From positions 1 to 7,507 of the forward strand of contig JBDRGC010000254.1 in the NCBI GenBank assembly GCA_043818215.1: DNA of 7,507 bases. The letters are read 5' to 3'. Both the position numbers and the translations under genes were made by a program. Below the pieces are notes generated by a model, which saw nothing but the letters and a program-made list of their open reading frames with translations, had not been told where the DNA came from and did no database searches. Shown in pieces: positions 1-5,761 of this stretch; the first letter of the stretch is position 1, and each line of letters opens with the position of its first letter. This DNA is from JBDRGC01 sp043818215. GTDB taxonomy: Bacteria > Chloroflexota > Anaerolineae > Anaerolineales > UBA11858.

Positions 1-148
1 TTGAGCCTTCGTGGTGAAATTCCCTGGCAGTCTCCTCATAGTTCTGAACGTCAAAAGAGCGATTTTTACCACCAAGACACCAAGTCACGAAGTTTTTCTT
101 TGTGTCTTTGAGCCTTCGTGGTGAAATTCCCTGGCAGTCTCTTCATAG
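1..148. repeat. Tandem direct repeat, 41 bp, two copies 107 bp apart
   Basis: Positions 1-41 and 108-148 are the same 41-bp sequence with one difference (C35 versus T142). Each copy begins TTGAGCCTTCGTGGTGAAA. The second copy overlaps the right arm of the hairpin at 64-126, so the first copy is probably the right arm of a similar hairpin that starts outside the window. The simplest reading is a tandem duplication of a roughly 107-bp intergenic unit just upstream of the lamin-tail gene. No coding capacity is apparent. Confidence 0.9.
64..126. repeat. Imperfect intergenic palindrome with octamer periodicity
   Basis: Left arm 64-92 and right arm 98-126 are reverse complements at 22 of 29 positions around a TTTTT loop (93-97). 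The left arm is itself built from 8-bp steps (CACCAAGA, CACCAAGT, CACGAAGT) and the right arm from matching steps (CTTTGTGT, CTTTGAGC, CTTCGTGG). The ACCAC(C/G)AAG...CTTCGTGGTGAA style resembles palindromes I recall as common between genes in environmental bacterial genomes. A second, related hairpin is at 2495-2557. Its role is unknown. Confidence 0.75.
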
Positions 149-203
149 CCTAAGCAGTTACCAAATATCGAATAAATCCGACAGCATATAACAGGAGGCT
201 CCC

Positions 204-2075
204 ATGTCTCACAAACGGACACATCGAAAGATAGGTTTGGGCTTTTTGAGTGCGGCGGTCTTTGTGCTGCTGGCCGCGTTGACGGTGCTGGCGCACACGT
301 TCTCAAACCAAACCGTGTATCTGCCGTTGATTCTGGCTCAGTATCCGCCGCCGCCATCTGGCACAACTAAATTGCTGATCACCGAGGTGCTTTACAATCC
401 ATCTTCGGAACCGGCCGGCGAGTGGGTGGAAATTTACAACCCTGGTGCGGGCGTTGCCATTTTGTCATCCTACAAGCTGGGGGATGAAGAGTACCTGGGC
501 TACGATGAGGGGATGCTGCAATTTCCACCTGGCGCCGTGCTTGACCCCGGGGGAGTAATCGTGGTTGCCAATCAGGCCGCGGTTTTTCGATCTTCCTATG
601 GCTTTCCGCCCGATTTCGAGATGCGCGATTCCGACCCCGCCATCCCTGATATGCTGCCATATTACGCGTGGTCAACCGGCAGCAAGGTGGAGTTGGTCAA
701 CAGCGGGGATGAACTGCTGCTTTTGGACGGGGAAGATACCATCATTGACGCGCTCTCCTGGGGGAATTCAACTTGGGAGCAGGCCTTTGACCCGCCGCCT
801 CCGATCGCCGGGGATGGCCAATCCCTGGAGCGTTCCCCGGCGTACAAGGATTCTGACTCCGCGTCCGATTGGGGGGTTGCCGAGACCCCGGGGCCGTACC
901 AACTCGATTTGAGTACCCCCACCCCCACAGTCTCTCCCACGCCCATCATCCCTACCGGCCCCACGATTTTGCTGGTCAGCGAGGTGCTCTACGATCCCAG
1001 TGGCGCTGACCCGGCCGGGGAGTGGATCGAGATTTACAATGCCGGAGAAAACAACGCAGCCCTATGGCTCTACCGGCTGGGCGACGAAGAAGCCCAGGGC
1101 GGCGGCGAGGGGATGTATTTTTTCCCGCCGGGTGCTGTGCTGCTTGCTGGTGAAACGGCCGTCATCGCCCGTGACGCGCTGACCTTCGAGACACTTTACG
1201 GCTTCAAACCAGATTTTGAGATTCCCAATACCGATCCGATTGTCCCAGATATGATTAAAGATTCCGGGTGGGCCAGCGGTTCGTTGAGTATGAGTCTCAG
1301 CGGGGATGAAGTGCTTCTCCTGGGTGAAGAAGACGCGTTGGTGGATGGCGTCTCGTGGGGCGATTCGACTGCCATACTCGATCCATCCGTGCCCAAAGTA
1401 GACCCGGATCATTCCATCGAGCGCTTCCCGCCGGGCGTGGATACCGATACCGCCGCAGACTGGCGTGCGCAATCCAACCCAATCCCTGGCGAGGTGGATC
1501 ACAGAACGCCCACGCCGACGCTCGCCCCCGCTCCGACGCTTACCCCGACGCCGCCCCCCATATTGGTCATCAATGAAATTCTCGCCGATCCGGCAGGAGG
1601 GTTGGCAGGGGACGCTAACGGGGATGGTGTCCAACATTTGTACGAAGATGAATTTCTCGAAATCGTAAACACGAGTGAGAACGCCATCGATATCGGCGGC
1701 TGGGAAATTCACGATAATATAGGCTTGCGGCATGTTTTCTCCGATACAACCGTGATACCCGCTGGGTGTGCTATCGTGGTGTTCGGCGGCGGCGTCCCCA
1801 CGGGCGATTTTGGGAACGCAGTTGTTCAAGTATCATCAACTGGAACCTTGGGGTTGAATAATGACAGTGACACTCTCACCTTGAAAGATGCCAGCGACGC
1901 GGTGATTGATACCTATACCTACGGCTCCGAAGGTGGCGATAACCAATCCATCACCCGTGCCCCCGACATCACCGGCGAATTTGTGAAACACAGTGAAGCC
2001 GCGGCCTCAGCCGGGACGTTGTTCTCCCCCGGCACGCGCCTGGATGGAACACACTTTGCCGGTTGCATCGAGTAA
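204..2075 (+). CDS. Secreted protein with three lamin-tail domains
   Basis: This 623-residue protein starts at an ATG 5 nt after a full AGGAGG (193-198). Residues 1-30 form a signal peptide: basic KRTHRK, a hydrophobic run to about 28, and a likely cut after VLA-30. Three lamin-tail (LTD, Ig-like beta sandwich) units follow, at about 57-228, 255-428 and 453-620, each opening with the family pattern seen as EVLYNPSSEPAGEWVEIYN, EVLYDPSGADPAGEWIEIYN and NEILADPAG...DEFLEIVN. Units 1 and 2 are clear duplicates (shared LGDEE, PPGAVL, YGFxPDFE, PDM, GDExLLL). Unit 3 is diverged and carries a Ca-binding-like loop, D470-A-N-G-D-G, before E484. Linkers at 237-253 and 435-452 are Thr/Pro rich, as in extracellular Chloroflexota proteins. 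No catalytic domain, sorting motif or C-terminal membrane helix is visible, so an extracellular binding or structural role is inferred only. It appears monocistronic. Confidence 0.9.
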   Translation: MSHKRTHRKIGLGFLSAAVFVLLAALTVLAHTFSNQTVYLPLILAQYPPPPSGTTKLLITEVLYNPSSEPAGEWVEIYNPGAGVAILSSYKLGDEEYLGYDEGMLQFPPGAVLDPGGVIVVANQAAVFRSSYGFPPDFEMRDSDPAIPDMLPYYAWSTGSKVELVNSGDELLLLDGEDTIIDALSWGNSTWEQAFDPPPPIAGDGQSLERSPAYKDSDSASDWGVAETPGPYQLDLSTPTPTVSPTPIIPTGPTILLVSEVLYDPSGADPAGEWIEIYNAGENNAALWLYRLGDEEAQGGGEGMYFFPPGAVLLAGETAVIARDALTFETLYGFKPDFEIPNTDPIVPDMIKDSGWASGSLSMSLSGDEVLLLGEEDALVDGVSWGDSTAILDPSVPKVDPDHSIERFPPGVDTDTAADWRAQSNPIPGEVDHRTPTPTLAPAPTLTPTPPPILVINEILADPAGGLAGDANGDGVQHLYEDEFLEIVNTSENAIDIGGWEIHDNIGLRHVFSDTTVIPAGCAIVVFGGGVPTGDFGNAVVQVSSTGTLGLNNDSDTLTLKDASDAVIDTYTYGSEGGDNQSITRAPDITGEFVKHSEAAASAGTLFSPGTRLDGTHFAGCIE

Positions 2076-2152
2076 TGGAGACTTTGGAAAACGATACTAA
2101 CCTTTGCCTCCTTCACCGGCACGAAGTGTCCCAAAGACCCAGAATTCATAAA

Positions 2153-2178
2153 GCAGATTAGTTGACGATCTAATCTGC
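2153..2178. terminator. Perfect 9-bp stem-loop after the lamin-tail gene, possible terminator
   Basis: GCAGATTAG (2153-2161) and CTAATCTGC (2170-2178) are perfectly complementary around an 8-nt loop, 78 nt after the stop codon. The + strand has no T run behind it (CCGTGC follows), so it is not a classical intrinsic terminator. It may be a 3'-end stabilising hairpin or a factor-dependent stop. Confidence 0.4.
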
Positions 2179-2406
2179 CCGTGCTATCATCCAGGGTAGA
2201 TTATTATTCATTATTCTTCTTACCTGTTGCCCCAAGTTACCCGGTACGATCTCAGTGCTGCTAGCTCGAACTTCCATTATTGTTATTTTATCGATGCTGG
2301 TGGCCGATACCATTGTCATTATTGTTGCAATTATCTTGCACCATTTCGTTTACTGAGATGCCCACGGGGTAAGACCAAATCGTAGATTTGCGATGCGATT
2401 TTTGAT

Positions 2407-2434
2407 GAGCGCAGGTGTGTTGCGCTCTTTTTTT
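2407..2434 (+). terminator. Strong rho-independent terminator without an assigned upstream gene
   Basis: GAGCGCA (2407-2413), a GGTGTGT loop, and TGCGCTC (2421-2427) form a perfect 7-bp GC-rich stem followed by seven Ts (2428-2434). This is the canonical + strand form. The nearest + strand gene ends at 2075, 331 bp earlier, so it either closes a long 3' untranslated region of the lamin-tail gene or ends a small unannotated transcript. Confidence 0.8.
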
Positions 2435-2494
2435 GTTTGTCTTATTGGTATTACCTAGCCCGGACGAGCCGGAACTAAAAAGGGAAAAAATATC

Positions 2495-2557
2495 ACCACA
2501 AAGTGCCACAAAGGAAAAACCTTAAAATCCCTTTGTGTTCCTTTGTGCCCTTGTGGT
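2495..2557. repeat. CACAAAG-type intergenic hairpin
   Basis: Left arm 2495-2516 (ACCACAAAGTGCCACAAAGG and two more bases) pairs with 2538-2557 (TTCCTTTGTGCCCTTGTGGT) with two bulged bases and a loop of about 21 nt. The CCACAAAG and CTTTGTG steps recur within each arm at 9-10 bp. In style it is the same family as the hairpin at 64-126, so at least two members flank the lamin-tail gene. Confidence 0.75.
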
Positions 2558-2599
2558 AGGTTTTCTTGTTTTTTGTGCAAGAATTTCATTGCTAACATA

Positions 2600-2835
2600 C
2601 TAAGGAATGAGAATTCAATAACTTGCGCGTTTGTATCCTAACGCGAGCGCCGGTTGAGTAGCGGAGGCACACGCTTTTCGTGCCGTAGCGTATCGAAACC
2701 CAGCGGATTACGGTCACTTAGCCCATTTTCAAGCCCCGCTTGGTTTCGATACGGCTCTCCGTACCTCCGAGCCTACTCAACCGGCGCTACGCCCAAATTT
2801 AGAAATGTGTAAGTTATTTAATCCCCGTTCCTAAA
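2600..2835. mobile_element. 236-bp imperfect palindrome, MITE-like or REP-like element
   Basis: The two ends, 2600-2624 and 2811-2835, are reverse complements at 19 of 25 positions without gaps (shared AATAACTT, and GGAA near the tips). Further in, 2646-2661 and 2773-2788 are a perfect 16-bp inverted repeat (AGCGCCGGTTGAGTAG), and 2689-2700 and 2742-2753 a perfect 12-bp one (CGTATCGAAACC). A smaller hairpin (GGCAC...GTGCC, 2666-2684) breaks the symmetry of the left half. The GGTTGAGTAG/CGTATCGAAACC core resembles an intergenic repeat I recall as abundant in Actinobacteria. There is no transposase and no clear target duplication, though TA stands at or next to both tips. It may be a non-autonomous mobile element or a long structured repeat. 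Confidence 0.65.
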
Positions 2836-2866
2836 TATCAAAAAATGGGAGAGGCAGGTGGGCTTC

Positions 2867-2894
2867 TACCCTCTACCATCTACCCTCTGCCCTC
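2867..2894. repeat. Heptamer tandem repeat, four units
   Basis: TACCCTC (2867-2873), TACCATC (2874-2880), TACCCTC (2881-2887) and TGCCCTC (2888-2894) stand in tandem with no spacer. They lie 25 nt before the AGGAG of the PIN/TRAM gene, inside its leader. Unit composition is close to the TACCAACC octamers between cysS and rlmB, but the period is 7 rather than 8. Confidence 0.8.
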
Positions 2895-2932
2895 CATTTT
2901 CAGAGCAGATGCTTTTATCAGGAGTTATCATC

Positions 2933-4003
2933 ATGAGTGCAGATTTTATCGCTCGGATTGTTGGAATGTTCGTTGTTGGGATCGTCGCCACTTACTGGGG
3001 GGCTTCCTTAGGGGCGGGAATAGCAGACGCATCGACGGCACTTTATGCCGTGATAATGGGGTTGCTTGGAGCTTTAATAGGGTTAGTATTAACTCCCTAC
3101 GTTACGACGCGCCCCGCTCGTTCTTTACGTGCTCTGATGGGACGCGTGGCTGCCCAGACATTGGTGGCTGGGATGATCGGCTTGATTGTGGGGCTTGTGA
3201 TCGCTGCCTTGTTGGCTTTCCCGCTTTCTTTGCTGCCATCTCCTTTTGGAGAAATTCTCCCGTTCATTGGGGTTTTGTTCATCAGTTATTTTGGCGTGGC
3301 CGTTTTTATCATGCGTCAGAATGACATCTTTGCTGTGCTGCGCAACCATCTGCCGCGCCGCGGTTCAGGCGATTCGTCTGAAGATGCTAGTACGTCTGGT
3401 GGACGAACCATTTTGATGGATACCAGCGTTATCATTGACGGCCGCATTGCTGACATCGCTCGCACCGGATTCCTGAGCGGTGTTTTATTGATCCCGCGTT
3501 TCGTGTTAGCTGAACTACAATATATCGCCGATTCAGCCGACGGACTACGGCGTCAGCGCGGACGGCGCGGTATGGAAATTCTTTCGCAATTACAGAAGGA
3601 CTCCACTATCCCTGTCCAAATTAGCGATATTGATGTCGAAGGAACACGAGAAGTGGATGATAAGCTGGTCATTCTGGGCCGTCAGTTGAAATGTCCTATT
3701 CTAACCAATGACTATAACCTGAATCGTATTGCTGAGTTGCAGGGAGTTCCTGTCCTTAATATCAATGAGCTTGCTAACGCTGTCAAAGCCATACTGCTGC
3801 CGGGCGAATCGCTTCAGGTTAGTGTTATTCAAGAGGGAAAGGAGCACATGCAAGGCGTCGGTTACCTGGACGATGGTACGATGGTAGTGGTGGAAGATGG
3901 CGCCAATTTCCTGCACAGAGATATTTCTGTCATTGTAACAAAGGTGCTACAAACTGCTGCGGGGCGGATGATCTTCGCCCGGCCAGAGGATACAGCCCGA
4001 TGA
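2933..4003 (+). CDS. Membrane-anchored PIN/TRAM-domain protein (YacL-like)
   Basis: The likely product is a 356-residue membrane-bound ribonuclease-fold protein of the YacL family. Four hydrophobic helices (about 6-27, 34-56, 73-101, 108-127) precede a polar linker (about 140-157). The PIN domain follows (about 159-280): D163 and D169 in LMDTSVIIDGR, E194 in VLAEL, D242/D243 in VDDKLVILGR and D260 in TNDYNLNRIAELQGV are the expected metal-binding acidic residues. The last 70 residues match a TRAM domain (about 287-352), a small RNA-binding beta barrel. I chose the ATG at 2933 because AGGAG (2920-2924) lies 8 nt upstream; the same frame extends to a GTG at 2858 with no ribosome site. The stop overlaps the cysS start as ATGA, so the two genes are translationally coupled. 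The family keeps company with cysS in Firmicutes as well. Substrate is not established; RNA processing or decay at the membrane is inferred from the domains. Confidence 0.92.
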   Translation: MSADFIARIVGMFVVGIVATYWGASLGAGIADASTALYAVIMGLLGALIGLVLTPYVTTRPARSLRALMGRVAAQTLVAGMIGLIVGLVIAALLAFPLSLLPSPFGEILPFIGVLFISYFGVAVFIMRQNDIFAVLRNHLPRRGSGDSSEDASTSGGRTILMDTSVIIDGRIADIARTGFLSGVLLIPRFVLAELQYIADSADGLRRQRGRRGMEILSQLQKDSTIPVQISDIDVEGTREVDDKLVILGRQLKCPILTNDYNLNRIAELQGVPVLNINELANAVKAILLPGESLQVSVIQEGKEHMQGVGYLDDGTMVVVEDGANFLHRDISVIVTKVLQTAAGRMIFARPEDTAR

Positions 4004-5391
4004 CATTAGTAGTGTACAATACCCTTGCGCGCAAAAAAGTGGCATTCGAGACCCTCCAACCCGGACAGGTTTCCATGTATGTATGCGGACCGACAGTCTA
4101 TGACAAAGCTCACGTAGGTCATGCTATGTCGGCGATGGTGTTCGATATCATCCGCCGGTATTTGGAGCACAAGGGGTACGAAGTGCGCTACGTGACCAAC
4201 TTCACAGATGTAGACGACAAGATCATCCAGCGTGCCACCGCTGAAGATGTGGACCCGTACGAGTTGGCGGAGCGCTATATCCAAGAATTCCGCCGCCATA
4301 TTAACGATTTGAATATCTTGCCGGCCACCGTCTACCCGCGCGCTACGGAGGAGATTGATCACATTATTGAGATGGTGCAGGGTTTGATCGAGAGTGGACA
4401 TGCATACGAAGCACAAGGAGATGTGTATTTCTTCGTCAGCAGCGATAAAGATTACGGCAAGCTCTCAGGCCGCCGTCTGGAAGACATGCGGTCCGGCTTC
4501 CGCATCGACGTAGACCAGCGCAAAGAGACCCCGATGGACTTCGCCCTGTGGAAGACATCCAAACCCGGCGAACCGGCCTGGGATAGCCCCTGGGGCAAAG
4601 GACGCCCCGGCTGGCATATCGAGTGCTCTGCCATGAGCCTGCACCACCTCGGTGAGCAAATCGACATTCACGGCGGCGGCAACGATCTCATCTTCCCCCA
4701 CCACGAAAACGAAATAGCCCAAACTGAGAGTCTCACCGGCAAGCCCTTCGCCCGTTACTGGGTACACAACGGCATGTTGCAATTTTCGGGCGAGAAGATG
4801 TCCAAATCCACTGGTAACCTGGTAACCATCGACGATTTCCTGGCCGAAAATGAGGCCGATGTCCTACGCATGATGATCCTCAATTCCAGCTACCGCAGCC
4901 CGTTGGCATTCAGCGATGAGTCTGTCGGCCACGCCAAACGCGCTTTAGAACGGTTGCGCTCTGCTCTGCGACCGGCTTTACCGGATGCGATCGGGGACTC
5001 ACCCGACGCGCTGCAAAAACAGATCGAATCCGCCCGTCGAATCTTTACAGAGGCAATGGACGATGATTTCAACACCGCCGGTGCTTTGGGACATCTCTTC
5101 GACTTTGTGCGCGCCATCAACCAGGCCCGGGACGCGGGGGCGGACAGCGCGAACCTGGAGGCTGCCCAATCCCTTTTGCTGGAATTGACCCATGTGTTGG
5201 GCCTCCAATTGGCCCGTTCCGGGTTCAAGAGTGGGGAGACGGCCCCGTTCGTGGACCTCCTCGTCGAGGTGCGCGGCGAAATGCGCACTCAAAAGCTATG
5301 GGCACTCTCCGACCAAATCCGCGACCGCCTGACGGAATTAGGTGTTGTCTTGGAAGACACTAAAACTGACACAACCTGGCGTTGGAAATAA
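4000..5391 (+). CDS. cysS: Cysteinyl-tRNA synthetase
   Basis: This class I aminoacyl-tRNA synthetase joins cysteine to tRNA-Cys using ATP in the cytoplasm. The 463-residue length is normal for the family. The HIGH-type motif is H38-V-G-H41 inside CGPTVYDKAHVGH, and KMSKS is at 266-270. The zinc site that discriminates cysteine is complete: C29, C209 (GWHIECSAMS), H234 and E238 (FPHHENEIAQ). The C-terminal helical part (about 305-463) carries DDDFNTAGAL and ends in a typical LGVVLEDTKTDTTWRWK tail, so the gene is intact. The ATG shares ATGA with the stop of the PIN/TRAM gene, and there is no separate strong ribosome site, in keeping with coupled translation. The stop is TAATG, so a second ATG overlaps it at 5391. 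Confidence 0.98.
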   Translation: MTLVVYNTLARKKVAFETLQPGQVSMYVCGPTVYDKAHVGHAMSAMVFDIIRRYLEHKGYEVRYVTNFTDVDDKIIQRATAEDVDPYELAERYIQEFRRHINDLNILPATVYPRATEEIDHIIEMVQGLIESGHAYEAQGDVYFFVSSDKDYGKLSGRRLEDMRSGFRIDVDQRKETPMDFALWKTSKPGEPAWDSPWGKGRPGWHIECSAMSLHHLGEQIDIHGGGNDLIFPHHENEIAQTESLTGKPFARYWVHNGMLQFSGEKMSKSTGNLVTIDDFLAENEADVLRMMILNSSYRSPLAFSDESVGHAKRALERLRSALRPALPDAIGDSPDALQKQIESARRIFTEAMDDDFNTAGALGHLFDFVRAINQARDAGADSANLEAAQSLLLELTHVLGLQLARSGFKSGETAPFVDLLVEVRGEMRTQKLWALSDQIRDRLTELGVVLEDTKTDTTWRWK

Positions 5392-5398
5392 TGTTGGT

Positions 5399-5443
5399 TA
5401 ATTGGGGATTGGTAAATTGGGGATTGGTATATTGGGGATTGGG
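5399..5443. repeat. 15-bp G-rich tandem repeat, three units
   Basis: Three units (5399-5413, 5414-5428, 5429-5443) share ATTGGGGATTGG with small changes at the edges. They give four G runs (GGGG at 5404, 5419 and 5434, GGG at 5441) with no C anywhere from 5381 to 5445. Each unit also contains GATTGG, and two contain GATTGGTA, the exact reverse complement of the octamer TACCAATC in the array that follows, so the two repeats can base-pair with each other. A G-quadruplex is possible as an alternative fold. Confidence 0.85.
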
Positions 5444-5452
5444 TACAATTCC

Positions 5453-5756
5453 TACCAACCAACCTACCAACCTACCAACCTACCAATCTACCAATCTACC
5501 AATCTACCAATCTACCAATCTACCAATCTACCAACCTACCAATCTACCAACCTACCAACCTACCAACCTACCAACCTACCAACCTACCAACCTACCAATC
5601 TACCAACCTACCAACCTACCAACCTACCAACCTACCAACCTACCAACCTACCAACCTACCAACCTACCAACCTACCAACCTTCCAATCTACCAACCTTCC
5701 AATCTACCAACCTTCCAATCTACCAACCAACCTACCAACCTACCAACCTACCCATC
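5453..5756 (+). repeat. 304-bp octamer tandem array (TACCAACC) between cysS and rlmB
   Basis: By hand count there are 37 octamers plus two half units. The consensus is TACCAACC, with TACCAATC common (notably six in a row at 5481-5528) and TTCCAATC alternating with TACCAACC at 5681-5728. A 4-bp half unit (AACC) is inserted once near each end (5461-5464 and 5729-5732), leaving 32 uninterrupted units from 5465 to 5720. The last unit is TACCCATC. The + strand has no G from 5444 to 5763, so an RNA copy would be unstructured on its own. Since 8 is not a multiple of 3 and no unit makes a stop, all three + frames are open and spell the same octapeptide cycle. Confidence 0.97.
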
Positions 5757-5761
5757 ATCTC

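Larger units (their letters stand above)
2076..2932. other. 857-bp gene-free interval between two unrelated genes
   Basis: I see no convincing coding region here. It contains, in order, a 9-bp stem-loop (2153-2178), an AT-rich stretch of about 230 bp with no recognisable feature (2179-2406), an intrinsic terminator (2407-2434), a CACAAAG-type hairpin (2495-2557), a large imperfect palindrome (2600-2835), and a heptamer repeat (2867-2894) directly in front of the Shine-Dalgarno of the PIN/TRAM gene. The small open frames in it overlap the hairpins and lack protein-like composition. Confidence 0.7.

Noticed and set aside
1062..1829. A 255-codon open frame on the minus strand inside the lamin-tail gene
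   Set aside because: It is antisense to well-supported lamin-tail domains, and its translation shows no recognisable domain or protein-like order.
2574..2605. A promoter TTGTGC-17-CATACT ahead of the PIN/TRAM gene
   Set aside because: Both boxes are poor matches, and transcription would have to pass through the 236-bp palindrome.
2858..2932. An earlier GTG start for the PIN/TRAM protein
   Set aside because: It would read through the heptamer repeat and has no ribosome-binding site, whereas the ATG at 2933 has AGGAG at 8 nt and is followed directly by the first membrane helix.
2845..3324. A 159-codon + strand open frame overlapping the start of the PIN/TRAM gene
   Set aside because: It is out of frame with the membrane helices of the PIN/TRAM protein and is rich in Cys/Trp/Arg, as expected of a shadow frame.
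5424..5449. A promoter for rlmB at the repeat junction (TACAAT 5444-5449 with TTGGTA 5424-5429, or TGGTATATT at 5425-5433)
   Set aside because: Spacings to possible -35 boxes are 13-14 or 20-21 bp rather than 16-18, and the hexamers come from the repeat itself, so they cannot be told from chance.
5453..5756. The octamer array as a CRISPR array
   Set aside because: The units are 8 bp in direct tandem without spacers and there are no cas genes.
5402..5761. A 120-residue N-terminal extension of the rRNA methyltransferase, starting at TTG 5402
   Set aside because: The open frame exists only because the repeats contain no stop codon in any + frame. The methyltransferase homology begins at the ATG at 5762.
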